Part shown: positions 11,073 through 19,837 of the stretch, piece after piece
Numbering within the stretch: position 1 is the first letter of the stretch
How the letters are laid out: the number at the start of each line of letters is the position of its first letter
Source: Streptomyces sp. NBC_00239
GTDB lineage: Bacteria > Actinomycetota > Actinomycetes > Streptomycetales > Streptomycetaceae
Assembly: GCF_036194065.1 (NCBI RefSeq)
Contig: NZ_CP108095.1
Coordinates: 6,200,001 to 6,264,000 of the forward strand
Length of the DNA: 64,000 bases
Direction of reading: 5' to 3'
The notes under the pieces: generated by a model
What the model was told of the DNA's origin: nothing
Database searches by the model: none
Seen by the model: only the letters and a program-made list of their open reading frames with translations
Translations under genes and position numbers: made by a program

Positions 11073-11711
11073 ATGGCCATGGGCAACGACATCGTGGACA
11101 CACCGGAGTCGTGGGAGGTCGTCGCCTCGCGCACCCCGTTCGAGGGCGCGAAGACGTCCGTGCGGTCGGACCAGGTCAGGATGCCCGACCATGCTGTGGT
11201 GCGCCGCGACTACCAGGTGCACCCCGGCTCGGTGTGCGTGCTCGCCCTCGACGCCGAGGGCCGGGTGCTGGTGCTGCGCCAGTACCGCCACCCCGTCCGG
11301 CACAAGCTGTGGGAGCTCCCGGCCGGACTCCTCGACGTCCCCGGCGAGAACCCCCTGCACGCCGCCCAGCGCGAGCTGTACGAGGAGGCGCACGTCAAGG
11401 CGTCGGACTGGCGGGTGCTCACCGACCTCTTCGCCACCCCCGGCGGCTCGGACGAGGCGATCCGGATCTTCCTCGCCCGTGACCTCGCCGAGGCAGACGG
11501 GGAGCGCTTCGAGGTCTCCGAGGAGGAGGCCGACATGGAGTTCGCCCGGGTCCCGCTCGCAGACCTGGTCCGCGGGGTGCTCGCCGGCGAACTGCAGAAC
11601 GTCGGCCTGGTCACCGGGGTGCTGGCGCTGTCCGCGGTGCTCGCCGGGGACGGCGTCGAGGCGCTGCGCCCGGCCGAGGCGCCCTGGCCGGCGCGGCCGT
11701 ACGGAGCCTGA
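11073..11711 (+). CDS. Nudix hydrolase, ADP-ribose pyrophosphatase type
   Basis: 212 aa from the ATG at 11073. The Nudix box is clear at about residues 88-110: GLLDVPGE, then AAQRELYEEAHV (G-x5-E-x7-REL-x-EE-x-x-V). The upstream LRQYRHPVRHKLWELPAG is typical of ADP-ribose pyrophosphatases, which hydrolyse ADP-ribose to AMP and ribose 5-phosphate. It has the same position next to pyrG as Rv1700 in M. tuberculosis. The 3' end of the gene is tandemly duplicated immediately downstream (see 11661-11776). Confidence 0.92.
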   Translation: MAMGNDIVDTPESWEVVASRTPFEGAKTSVRSDQVRMPDHAVVRRDYQVHPGSVCVLALDAEGRVLVLRQYRHPVRHKLWELPAGLLDVPGENPLHAAQRELYEEAHVKASDWRVLTDLFATPGGSDEAIRIFLARDLAEADGERFEVSEEEADMEFARVPLADLVRGVLAGELQNVGLVTGVLALSAVLAGDGVEALRPAEAPWPARPYGA

Positions 11712-11776
11712 CCGGGACGCGCTGCGTCCGGCCGAGGGGGCCTTGGCCGGCGCGGCCGTACGGGGCTGACCGGGCC
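11661..11776. repeat. 58-bp tandem duplication of the Nudix gene 3' end
   Basis: The segment beginning GCGCTGCGCCCGGCCGAGG at 11661, which encodes the last residues and the stop, recurs at 11719 with a handful of substitutions and one small indel. The second copy is outside the gene and looks like a recent tandem duplication. Confidence 0.85.
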
Positions 11777-12165
11777 CAGCCCTGCCCCGCGCCGGAATCC
11801 AGCCCCCGCTGGTCCACTAGCGTCGCCCCCGCTTCGCTGGTGCCGCCCCCGCCCCCGCCGCGGCCGGCGCCCTGGGCCACCCTCCGCCGCGCCGGTGTCC
11901 TGGCGCCACCCCCGCTTCGCTGGTGCCTGGGGCCGCCCCCGCTTCGCTGGCGCCCTGGCGCCGCCCCCCAGCCTCGCCGGCACCCTGCGGTGCAATTCCC
12001 GGTCTCGCCGGCGCCCCGGGGGGCGCAGTCCCCAGCCTGGCCGGCGCCTTGGGGGCGACTCCCAGCCTCGCCGGCGTTTGAGGCGCGGGGTTTGGGGCGG
12101 AGCCCCAAGAACAACCCGGCTCCGCCGGCACCGGGCTCTGCCCGGACCCGCTCCTCAAACGCCGG
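11777..12165. repeat. Degenerate GC-rich repeats, including two copies of the dispersed GCCTCAAACGCC element
   Basis: Non-coding sequence built from short repeated blocks (CCGCTTCGCTGGTGCC-like, then CCTCGCCGGCG-like). At 12061-12106 is the reverse complement of the repeat family seen at 1-240, followed by GCGGGGTTTGGGGCGGAGC. The direct orientation reappears from 12153. No gene is supported. In related actinobacteria this interval carries xerD. Confidence 0.7.
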
Positions 12166-12459
12166 AGGGGCTGGGGGTTGCCGGGAGGGCTGGGGGTTGC
12201 CCGGAGGGGATGGGGGTTGCCGGAAGGGCTGGGGGTTGCCGGGAGGGCTGGGGGTTGCCCGGAGGGGATGGGGGTTGCCGGAACGGCTGGGGGGTGCCGG
12301 GAGGGCTGGGGGTTGCCCGGAAGGGCTGGGGGGGTGCCGGAACGGCTGGGGGGTGCCGGGAGGGCTGGGGGTTGCCCGGAAGGGCTGGGGGGGTGCCGGA
12401 ACGGCTGGGGGGTGCCGGGAGGGCTGGGGGTTGCCCGGAGGGGCTGGGGGTTGTCGGAG
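12166..12459. repeat. G-rich 19-21-bp tandem array (about 15 units)
   Basis: Repeated units of the form GGCTGGGGGTTGCCGGGA, alternating with GGATGGGGGTTGCCGGAAG and G-run-expanded variants. Three unit types recur in a fixed order, so there is a higher-order repeat of about 60 bp. Every unit has a run of 5-7 G on the plus strand. Confidence 0.9.
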
Positions 12460-12602
12460 GGGATGGTTTCGCTTGTTGGACCGCTGTGACGATCTGCTGA
12501 TCCGATCGGGCGATTTGCCCGCCGCGCTCCCCGCAGGTCGTCGCTCTGCGTGAACTACGCTCAACCTCCCGGGAGTCATCCGGCAGGGAGAAGGAGCGGT
12601 CC

Positions 12603-14618
12603 GTGACGGAAGACGCGCTGCACGGCGGAAGCAACAGCCCGGCCGGGTTCTTCGGGCGGCAGCGGGAACTGCGGGGCCTGCGCGAGGACATCGAGCGCAC
12701 CGGCCTCGACACCCTCACCGGCCGCAAGGCGCCACGGGCCCGGGTGCTGCTCGTCGCCGGACGCCCCGGCTCCGGACGCACCGCACTCGCCGAGGAGTTC
12801 GTCCGAGAGGTCGCCGACGACTACCCGGACGGGGTGCTCACCGCCCGCCTCACCGCCCCCGGCGGCGAACGCGTCCCCACCGCCCGCACCGCCCGCGACC
12901 TCCTGGAGGCCCTCGGCCGCCCCACCCCGCCCGGCGCGGGCGAGGAGGACCTGACCGCCGCCCTGCGCACCGCGCTGGCCGGCCGCCGGGTGCTGCTGCT
13001 CCTCGACGCCGCCGCCGACGCCCAGCAGGTGGACCCGCTGCTCGCCGACGACCCGGGCTGCCTGGTCGTGGTCACCGGCGAGGGCCCGCTCACCGGCATC
13101 CCCGACGTCCGCCCGTGCACCCTGGGCGGCCTGGACACCCGCGCCGCCCTAGCGATGCTGGTCCGGCGGGTCGGGGAGGTGCGGACCACCGTGGACCCGC
13201 GGGCCGCCGAGGCGCTCGCCGAGGAGTGCGGCGGCCAGCCCGCCGCGCTCGCCCTGATCGGCGGCTGGCTCGCCACCCACCCGAAGGCCTCCCTGGCCGA
13301 CGTGGTCAAGCAGCTCTACGGCCTCAACGAAGGATCCACGGACGGCGGCCCGGTCACCCGCGCGTTCCGCTTCGTCTACGAGTCGCTCCCGCAGCCCGCC
13401 CAGCGGACCCTGCGGCTGCTGCCGCTGGCCCCCGCGGGCGTCGTCGACTCCCACAGCGCCTCCGCCCTCGTCGGCTGCTCCGTGGCCGCCGCCCAGTCCA
13501 CCCTCGACGACTTCGTCCGGCTGGGCCTGCTGCGGCCCGCCGCCGCGGGCCAGTACCTGCTGCCCGGCTGCCTCGCCCCGCTCTTCAAGGAACTCCTGGA
13601 GGCCGGCGAGCGCCCCGCCGAGGTGCAGCTGGCACGGGCCAGGATGCTGGAGCGGACCGTACGGCTCCTGCAGTCCTGCCGGAGCGCGGCGGAGGCGGGG
13701 GCCGAGGAGCACGACGGGCTCGACCTCACCCGGGAGGGCGCCGAGGTGCTGCCGCGGGCCCTCCGCTTCGCCGACCGGGCGGCCGCCGCGACCTGGCTGG
13801 ACACCCGGCTGCCCGCCCTCACCGCCGCGGCCTCCCTCGCCGTCGCCGACGGCGAGCTGGACACCCTGGCCAGGCGGCTGGTCGCCGCGCTGGTGCGGGC
13901 GCTGGCGGCGCACCGCGGCACCGAGGCGGCCGCCCCCGAGCTGTACGGACTGCACGGGCTGGTGCTGGACGTCGCGGAGCGGCACGGGCTGCACCGCGAG
14001 CGGGCCGCCGCCCTGCTGAACATCGGCGACCTCGACGCCGAGACCGGCCGCACCGCCGAGGCCCTGGAGCGCTACCGGGCCGCGCTGGACGCCGGACGGG
14101 CCGCCGGCGATCACTACGCGACCGGCCGCGCGATGGAATCCGTAGGCGGCGTGCACCAGGAGCTGGGGGACTGGCACCGGGCCGCCGACTGGTACGGGCG
14201 CGCCCTGTCACAGTGCCTGGCCCGCGGCGAGCGTGCGGACGAGGTGCGCCTGTACGGGCGGCTCGGCAGCGTGCACACGTACGCGGGACGCTACGGCGAG
14301 GCGCTGCGCAGCTGGCGCGCGGCCGCGGCGGGCTACCGGAAGCTCGCCGATGTGGCGGGCCGGGCACGGGCGTTGAGCGAGATGGCCCGGGTCCAGGAGT
14401 ACGCGGGCCGGCCCGAGGAATCGCTGCACACCTGCCGGGCCGCCGTCGAGCTGGCGCGGGCGGCGGGCGACCTGCGGCTCCAGGCCGCACTCCAGGTGCG
14501 GCTGGCCGACACCCTCGACCGGCTGGGGGACCCGGCGGCCGCCCGGCTGCACCGCAGCACTGCTGATCGTCTTCTGGAAGACCCTGCGGCCTGCGAAATC
14601 CGTAGTGGTTCCGGCTGA
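12603..14618 (+). CDS. STAND-like ATPase with TPR repeats, unusual Walker A
   Basis: 671 aa from the GTG at 12603, preceded by GAAGGAG. An AAA/NB-ARC-type ATPase domain (about residues 17-300) has a P-loop GRPGSGRT at 53-60, with Arg59 where the catalytic Lys is expected, and a Walker B-like RVLLLLDAAADA (about 128-139). A winged-helix-like region follows, then a TPR array (about 450-650). This is the architecture of AfsR/SARP-related and GntR-less STAND proteins, but no SARP DNA-binding domain is present. STAND proteins act as NTP-gated scaffolds or switches. The function here is unknown. It sits between the repeat region and ald, on the side where xerD is found in relatives. Confidence 0.75.
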   Translation: MTEDALHGGSNSPAGFFGRQRELRGLREDIERTGLDTLTGRKAPRARVLLVAGRPGSGRTALAEEFVREVADDYPDGVLTARLTAPGGERVPTARTARDLLEALGRPTPPGAGEEDLTAALRTALAGRRVLLLLDAAADAQQVDPLLADDPGCLVVVTGEGPLTGIPDVRPCTLGGLDTRAALAMLVRRVGEVRTTVDPRAAEALAEECGGQPAALALIGGWLATHPKASLADVVKQLYGLNEGSTDGGPVTRAFRFVYESLPQPAQRTLRLLPLAPAGVVDSHSASALVGCSVAAAQSTLDDFVRLGLLRPAAAGQYLLPGCLAPLFKELLEAGERPAEVQLARARMLERTVRLLQSCRSAAEAGAEEHDGLDLTREGAEVLPRALRFADRAAAATWLDTRLPALTAAASLAVADGELDTLARRLVAALVRALAAHRGTEAAAPELYGLHGLVLDVAERHGLHRERAAALLNIGDLDAETGRTAEALERYRAALDAGRAAGDHYATGRAMESVGGVHQELGDWHRAADWYGRALSQCLARGERADEVRLYGRLGSVHTYAGRYGEALRSWRAAAAGYRKLADVAGRARALSEMARVQEYAGRPEESLHTCRAAVELARAAGDLRLQAALQVRLADTLDRLGDPAAARLHRSTADRLLEDPAACEIRSGSG

Positions 14619-14637
14619 GATATTTGGTTTGTAAGGC

Positions 14638-14665
14638 TAGACAGCTCGAAATCCTTCATTAGACT
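14638..14665 (+). promoter_or_regulatory. Candidate sigma-HrdB promoter of ald
   Basis: TAGACA (14638-14643), a 16-bp spacer and TAGACT (14660-14665), lying in unusually AT-rich sequence about 95 bp upstream of ald. Supported by consensus match only. Confidence 0.4.
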
Positions 14666-14759
14666 GGCTCCACCACGTCATCCCGTGGTGCATCCTGCTG
14701 CGCACTGGTGCAATGGGTATGTATGGCATTGCCCCGTTAAATCCCCTGAGCCAAGGACC

Positions 14760-15884
14760 GTGATCGACGTGAAGGTCGGTATCCCCCGCGAGGTCAAGAA
14801 CAACGAGTTCCGGGTGGCCATCACCCCCGCCGGCGTGCACGAGCTCGTCCGCAACGGCCACCAGGTCTTCGTCGAGCAGAGCGCCGGCGTCGGCTCCTCG
14901 ATCACGGACGCGGAGTACGTCGCCGCAGGCGCGGAGATCCTCGGCACCGCCGACGAGGTCTGGGCCACCGCCGACCTCCTCCTGAAGGTCAAGGAGCCGA
15001 TCGCGGAGGAGTACCACCGTCTCCGCAAGGACCAGACCCTCTTCACGTACCTGCACCTCGCCGCCTCCCGCGAGTGCACGGACGCGCTGCTGGAGTCCGG
15101 CACCACCGCCATCGCGTACGAGACGGTCGAGCTCGCCAACCGCGCGCTCCCGCTGCTCGCCCCGATGTCCGAGGTCGCGGGCCGCCTCGCCCCGCAGGTC
15201 GGCGCCTACCACCTGATGCGCTCGGCCGGCGGCCGCGGCATCCTGCCCGGCGGCGTCCCCGGTACCCAGGCCGCGAAGGCCGTCGTCATCGGCGGCGGCG
15301 TCTCCGGCTGGAACGCCGCGCAGATCGCCATCGGCATGGGCTTCCACGTGACCCTGCTCGACCGCGACATCAACAAGCTCCGCGAGGCCGACAAGGTCTT
15401 CGGCACGAAGATCCAGACGATCGTCTCCAACGCCTTCGAGCTGGAGAAGGCCGTGCTCGAGGCCGACCTCGTGATCGGCGCTGTGCTGATCCCGGGTGCG
15501 AAGGCCCCGAAGCTGGTCACCAACGAGCTCGTCTCCCGGATGAAGCCCGGAAGTGTCCTTGTCGACATTGCGATCGACCAGGGCGGCTGCTTCGAGGACT
15601 CCCGTCCGACCACCCACGCCGAGCCGACCTTCCAGGTCCACAACTCGGTCTTCTACTGCGTCGCCAACATGCCGGGCGCGGTTCCGAACACCTCCACCTA
15701 CGCCCTCACGAACGCCACGCTGCCCTACATCGTGTCGCTCGCGAACAACGGCTGGGTCGAGGCGCTGCGCCGCGACCAGGCGCTCGCCCTGGGTCTCAAC
15801 ACCCATGACGGCCAGGTCGTTTACGGCCCGGTCGCCGAGGCCCACGGCCTGCCGACCCTGGAGCTGAACACCCTCCTCGGCTGA
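14760..15884 (+). CDS. ald: Alanine dehydrogenase
   Basis: 374 aa from the GTG at 14760; a second in-frame GTG at 14769 would give 371 aa, the family's exact usual length, and has better spacing from AAGGA (14753-14757). The enzyme interconverts L-alanine and pyruvate plus ammonia using NAD(H). The N terminus [20 protein letters not shown] is diagnostic; the NAD-binding Rossmann motif [18 protein letters not shown] is at about residue 175; and the catalytic Lys/His region ([17 protein letters not shown]) is intact. A 20-bp-stem terminator follows. Confidence 0.96.
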   Translation: MIDVKVGIPREVKNNEFRVAITPAGVHELVRNGHQVFVEQSAGVGSSITDAEYVAAGAEILGTADEVWATADLLLKVKEPIAEEYHRLRKDQTLFTYLHLAASRECTDALLESGTTAIAYETVELANRALPLLAPMSEVAGRLAPQVGAYHLMRSAGGRGILPGGVPGTQAAKAVVIGGGVSGWNAAQIAIGMGFHVTLLDRDINKLREADKVFGTKIQTIVSNAFELEKAVLEADLVIGAVLIPGAKAPKLVTNELVSRMKPGSVLVDIAIDQGGCFEDSRPTTHAEPTFQVHNSVFYCVANMPGAVPNTSTYALTNATLPYIVSLANNGWVEALRRDQALALGLNTHDGQVVYGPVAEAHGLPTLELNTLLG

Positions 15885-15920
15885 GCCAGCAGCGCTGCGT
15901 CAACGATTGACGTCAATCTC

Positions 15921-15964
15921 ACGCGTACGGCCGGACCTTGCCCGCAAGGTCCGGCCGTACGCGT
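15921..15964 (+). terminator. Strong terminator after ald
   Basis: Perfect 20-bp stem (ACGCGTACGGCCGGACCTTG and complement) with a 4-nt loop CCCG, 36 bp after the ald stop. It separates ald from the parA operon. Confidence 0.88.
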
Positions 15965-16116
15965 TCGCGGGCCCCGCCGAAGGCGGCTTCAACTCGCCTC
16001 GAACGTAACCCTTTAACCGTTTCGCACACCCGTGAAACTTCGCAGCGGCAGCCCGCACGCCCTTGACAGAGTGTTGTTCGGTTGCCGACACATCGTGCCG
16101 CGTCCGGCCGATTGTG

Positions 16117-16146
16117 TTGCTGCGGACCGGTGACACGCCATAGAGT
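16117..16146 (+). promoter_or_regulatory. Candidate promoter of the parA-scpAB operon
   Basis: TTGCTG (16117-16122), an 18-bp spacer and TAGAGT (16141-16146), 75 bp upstream of parA. A consensus TTGACA at 16063 has no matching -10. The rest of 15965-16221 has no gene. Confidence 0.4.
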
Positions 16147-16221
16147 CGCCAACCGTCGGCATGGTGCCACGCTGACCTATCGATAAGTGTCCTGGTCACG
16201 TCCGAGGAGGTAAGACGACTT

Positions 16222-17385
16222 GTGAATGAGTCGACATTTACTCCTGGGGGTGGTCAAGCAGGTACGCCTGCGCGGGGCCAGGGCCCGGCCGGGCTTGAGG
16301 CTGTCGGCTCCGTCGCAGTCCGCACCTTCGCAAACCACCAGCACATGACGACGCCCCGAAAGAGCATGGACGGCCTAGACGTGAACTCCAGGGCCGGCGA
16401 CCTGAGCGGCCGAGAGCCCACCGGTTTCGCCGACTACGAAAACGATGTGCCCGAGGGGCACTTCTACGACCCCGACGCCGAATACGAGCCCGACCCCGAG
16501 TACGCGGCCACCCTCGCACCCGACGCTGCCCGCCAGCGCCGCGAGCGGATCGGCCCGACCGGACGGCCGCTGCCGTACTTCCCGATCCCGGGTCCGCTGA
16601 CCGACCACGGCCCGGCGAAGATCATCGCGATGTGCAACCAGAAGGGCGGCGTGGGCAAGACCACGTCGACCATCAACCTGGGTGCCGCGCTCGCGGAGTA
16701 CGGACGACGGGTGCTGCTCGTCGACTTCGACCCGCAGGGCGCGCTCTCGGTCGGCCTCGGGGTCAACCCGATGGAACTCGACCTGACGGTCTACAACCTG
16801 CTCATGGAGCGGGGCATGTCGGCCGACGAGGTGCTGCTGAAGACGGCGGTCCCCAACATGGACCTGCTGCCCAGCAACATCGACCTCTCCGCCGCCGAAG
16901 TGCAGTTGGTGAGCGAGGTCGCGCGCGAGTCGACCCTCCAGCGGGCGCTGAAGCCGCTGATGGCCGACTACGACTACATCGTGATCGACTGTCAGCCTTC
17001 CCTCGGCCTGCTGACCGTGAACGCCCTGACGGCGGCTCACAAGGTCATCGTGCCGCTGGAATGCGAGTTCTTCGCGCTGCGCGGTGTGGCCCTGCTGACC
17101 GAGACCATCGAGAAGGTCCAGGAGCGCCTCAACCCGGAGCTGGAGCTCGACGGCATCCTCGCCACGATGTACGACTCCCGTACGGTGCACAGCCGCGAGG
17201 TGCTGGCGCGCGTCGTCGAGGCCTTCGACGACCACGTCTACCACACGGTCATCGGGCGGACCGTGCGCTTCCCGGAGACCACCGTCGCCGGCGAGCCGAT
17301 CACGACGTACGCCTCCAACTCCGTCGGCGCCGCCGCGTATCGCCAGCTCGCCAGGGAGGTGCTCGCCCGGTGTCACGCCGAGTGA
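16222..17385 (+). CDS. ParA-family ATPase, orphan type in the scpAB operon
   Basis: 387 aa from the GTG at 16222, with GAGGAGG at 16204-16210. About 130 N-terminal residues are acidic and low-complexity (DPDAEYEPDPEYAATL). The ParA domain starts near residue 133 with the deviant Walker A NQKGGVGKTTST, then VLLVDFDPQGALS and the Walker B VIDCQPSLGLL. ParA ATPases position chromosomes or other cargo by ATP-dependent DNA binding. There is no ParB nearby; instead a small putative DNA-binding protein (17370-17915) overlaps its end. The gene is the equivalent of Rv1708, and is distinct from the oriC-linked parA. Confidence 0.93.
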   Translation: MNESTFTPGGGQAGTPARGQGPAGLEAVGSVAVRTFANHQHMTTPRKSMDGLDVNSRAGDLSGREPTGFADYENDVPEGHFYDPDAEYEPDPEYAATLAPDAARQRRERIGPTGRPLPYFPIPGPLTDHGPAKIIAMCNQKGGVGKTTSTINLGAALAEYGRRVLLVDFDPQGALSVGLGVNPMELDLTVYNLLMERGMSADEVLLKTAVPNMDLLPSNIDLSAAEVQLVSEVARESTLQRALKPLMADYDYIVIDCQPSLGLLTVNALTAAHKVIVPLECEFFALRGVALLTETIEKVQERLNPELELDGILATMYDSRTVHSREVLARVVEAFDDHVYHTVIGRTVRFPETTVAGEPITTYASNSVGAAAYRQLAREVLARCHAE

Positions 17386-17915
17386 GTCTGCCCGGAGCCG
17401 ACGAACTGTTCCGCACCACCGGAGGAACGGCACTGCAGTCCTCCTCGCCGCGGCGCCCGGGTCCCGAGGACCCCGGCACGGCGGCGGAGCACGCGGTGGC
17501 GGGGTCCGGGGACGGCGTCGCCGCCACGGGCCGGGTCCGGGGCCAGGAGGAGCCCGCGGAAGCCTCCGCGGCCCCGATGGTGGCCGGGCAGAGGCGCCCG
17601 CAGGAAGGTTCTGTCGGCGGCGGCACAACGGCCGCGCCGGGTTCGCCGGCGTCGGCCGGCGGCGCGCGGCGCGGCAAGGGGCGCGGGGCCAACCGCCGCC
17701 CCAGCGGCCGTGAGCGGCACGACGAGAAGATCACGGTCTACGTCTCCGCCGAGGAACTGATGGACCTGGAGCACGCGCGCCTGGTCCTGCGCGGGGAACA
17801 CGGGCTCGCCGTCGACCGCGGGCGGATCGTCCGCGAGGCGGTCGCGGTGGTCCTCGCCGACCTGGAGTCGCGCGGCGACGCGAGCATCCTGGTCCGCCGA
17901 CTGCGCGGCCGGTAG
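17370..17915 (+). CDS. Small putative ribbon-helix-helix partner of ParA
   Basis: 181 aa from the GTG at 17370, chosen because GGGAGG at 17354-17359 is correctly spaced; a GTG at 17382 is the alternative. It overlaps the parA end by 16 bp, so the two are translationally coupled. The first 110 residues are disordered and Pro/Gly/Ala-rich. The last 65 are ordered: a basic patch (RRPSGRERHDE), a beta strand KITVYVSAEEL, and two helices (LMDLEHARLVLRG; VDRGRIVREAVAVVLADLE). This is the pattern of a ParG/CopG-type RHH DNA-binding domain. I do not recognise a named family; the DNA-binding role is inferred. Confidence 0.8.
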   Translation: MSRRVSLPGADELFRTTGGTALQSSSPRRPGPEDPGTAAEHAVAGSGDGVAATGRVRGQEEPAEASAAPMVAGQRRPQEGSVGGGTTAAPGSPASAGGARRGKGRGANRRPSGRERHDEKITVYVSAEELMDLEHARLVLRGEHGLAVDRGRIVREAVAVVLADLESRGDASILVRRLRGR

Positions 17916-17987
17916 CCTGCCCGCCTGACCAAGCGGTCTCGGGGCGCCCGCCGCCCCGCCCCCTCGCACGCCGCACCTTGGATCGCC

Positions 17988-19220
17988 ATGCCCCCGACCG
18001 ATGAGCCCACCCGGCCCGCCCGCACCCCGCGACGGGCCCTGGGCCGCGGGCCGGGGGCATCGTCGTTCCCGGTGCCGGGGGTGGCGGAGGAGCCCGAGGC
18101 GGCCGGTGTGCCCGAGGCGGCCGAGGAGTCCCGTGCCGCCGAGGAGCCCGCAGGGGGGCCCGTGGCGGCCGTGCGAGTCCTGGAGGCCCCGGAGTCCGCC
18201 GTGGCGGCCGCGAGGCCCGTGACGGCCGTACGGGAGCCCCTGGCGGACCGGCGGGGGCCCGATCCCGAGCCCGCAACCGGGCCTGAGCCGGAAACCGGGC
18301 CCCAGCCCGAGCCCGCAACCGGGCCTGAGCCCGACCCCGAGCCCGCAACTGAGCCCCAGCCCGAGCCCGCAACCGGGCCCGAGGCCGGTGACGCGGGGGC
18401 CGGTGTGGTGCCGGACGGGCGGTTCACCGTGCGGCTCGCGAACTTCGAGGGGCCGTTCGACCTGCTGCTCCAGCTGATCTCGCGGCACCGGCTCGACGTC
18501 ACCGAGGTCGCCCTGCACCGGGTCACCGACGAGTTCATGGCGCACATCCGGGCCATGGGCGCGGACTGGGACCTCGACCAGACCACCGAGTTCCTCGTGG
18601 TCGCCGCGACCCTGCTCGACCTCAAGGCGGCCCGGCTGCTGCCCACCGCCGAGGTCGAGGACGAGGCGGACCTCGCCCTGCTGGAGGCCCGCGACCTGCT
18701 GTTCGCGCGGCTCCTGCAGTACCGGGCCTACAAACGCATCGCCGAGATCTTCGAGGACCGGCTGGCCGCCGAGGGCCGGCGCCACCCCCGGACCGTCGGC
18801 CTGGAGGAGCACCACGCGGCCCTCCTGCCCGAGGTGGTCATCACCATCGGCGCCGAGGGCTTCGCCCGGCTGGCCGTGCAGGCCATGCAGCCCCGGGCCA
18901 AGCCGCAGGTGTACGTCGACCACATCCACGCCCCGCTGGTCAGCGTGCAGGAGCAGGCCGGGATCGTCGTACGGATGCTCCGCGAGGCGGCCGGCGGGGT
19001 CGGCTTCCGGGAACTGGTGGAGGACGCCCCCGACACCCTGACCGTGGTGGCCCGCTTCCTGGCCCTGCTGGAGCTCTACCGGGAGCGGGCGGTCCTGCTC
19101 GACCAGGAGGAGGCGCTCGGCACCCTCACGGTCCGCTGGACCGGCGGCGACGGGGCCGGGGACGGGCCGCTGGTGACGGACGAATTCGACGTGCAGGTCG
19201 TGCCGGAGGAGGGCGCATGA
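17988..19220 (+). CDS. scpA: Segregation and condensation protein ScpA (kleisin) with long N-terminal extension
   Basis: 410 aa; typical ScpA is about 250-280. The kleisin core starts near residue 146 (FTVRLANFEGPFDLLLQLI) and runs to the C-terminal winged helix (LTVVARFLALLELYRE). The 145-residue extension is disordered and includes a Pro-Glu-Ala-Thr-Gly repeat (about residues 92-132, PEPATGPEPE-type units) encoded by short DNA repeats. ScpA bridges SMC heads and ScpB in the condensin complex that compacts and segregates the chromosome. It overlaps scpB by 4 bp (ATGA). The first ATG is used; an internal start near the core would remove the extension. Confidence 0.95.
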   Translation: MPPTDEPTRPARTPRRALGRGPGASSFPVPGVAEEPEAAGVPEAAEESRAAEEPAGGPVAAVRVLEAPESAVAAARPVTAVREPLADRRGPDPEPATGPEPETGPQPEPATGPEPDPEPATEPQPEPATGPEAGDAGAGVVPDGRFTVRLANFEGPFDLLLQLISRHRLDVTEVALHRVTDEFMAHIRAMGADWDLDQTTEFLVVAATLLDLKAARLLPTAEVEDEADLALLEARDLLFARLLQYRAYKRIAEIFEDRLAAEGRRHPRTVGLEEHHAALLPEVVITIGAEGFARLAVQAMQPRAKPQVYVDHIHAPLVSVQEQAGIVVRMLREAAGGVGFRELVEDAPDTLTVVARFLALLELYRERAVLLDQEEALGTLTVRWTGGDGAGDGPLVTDEFDVQVVPEEGA

Positions 19221-19837
19221 GCGAGGTGGCGGAGCTGGAGCTGGGGCCCGCGCTGGAGGCGGTCCTCATGGTCGTGGACGAACCCGCGACCGAGGAGCAC
19301 CTGGCCAAGGTGCTGGAGCGCACCCCGCGCGAGGTCGCGGACGCGCTGCGCGAGCTGGCCGACGGGTACGCGGTCCAGGGCCGCGGCTTCGAGCTGCGGC
19401 TGGTCGCGGGCGGCTGGCGGTTCTACACCCGGCCGCGGTACGCAGCCGCCGTCGAGGCCTTCGTACTGGACGGCCAGCAGGCCCGGCTGACCCAGGCCGC
19501 GCTGGAGACCCTGGCGGTCGTCGCGTACCGGCAGCCGGTCAGCCGTTCGCGGGTCTCCGCGGTCCGCGGAGTGAACTGCGACGGGGTCATGCGGACCCTG
19601 CTGCAGCGCGGTCTGGTGGCCGAGGCGGGGACGGAACCCGAAACAGGTGCGATCCTGTACAGGACGACGAACTACTTTCTGGAGCGGATGGGCCTGCGAG
19701 GCCTGGACGAGCTCCCGGAGCTCGCGCCCTTCCTCCCCGAGGCGGACGCGATCGAAGCCGAGACGCAAGAGGGTGTTCCGTCGTTCGATCCGGACTCACC
19801 GGATACCGATGAAGACGACAAGACGACGGAACTTTGA
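19217..19837 (+). CDS. scpB: Segregation and condensation protein ScpB
   Basis: 206 aa. Two winged-helix domains are visible, with the diagnostic LTQAALETLAVVAYRQPVSR and VRGVNCDGVMRTLLQRGL at about residues 92-135. ScpB dimers bind the ScpA linker in the SMC-ScpAB condensin. The acidic C-terminal tail (about 180-206) is variable in the family. It starts with an ATGA overlap with scpA and ends in a TGATG overlap with the pseudouridine synthase, so all three are co-translated. Confidence 0.96.
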   Translation: MSEVAELELGPALEAVLMVVDEPATEEHLAKVLERTPREVADALRELADGYAVQGRGFELRLVAGGWRFYTRPRYAAAVEAFVLDGQQARLTQAALETLAVVAYRQPVSRSRVSAVRGVNCDGVMRTLLQRGLVAEAGTEPETGAILYRTTNYFLERMGLRGLDELPELAPFLPEADAIEAETQEGVPSFDPDSPDTDEDDKTTEL

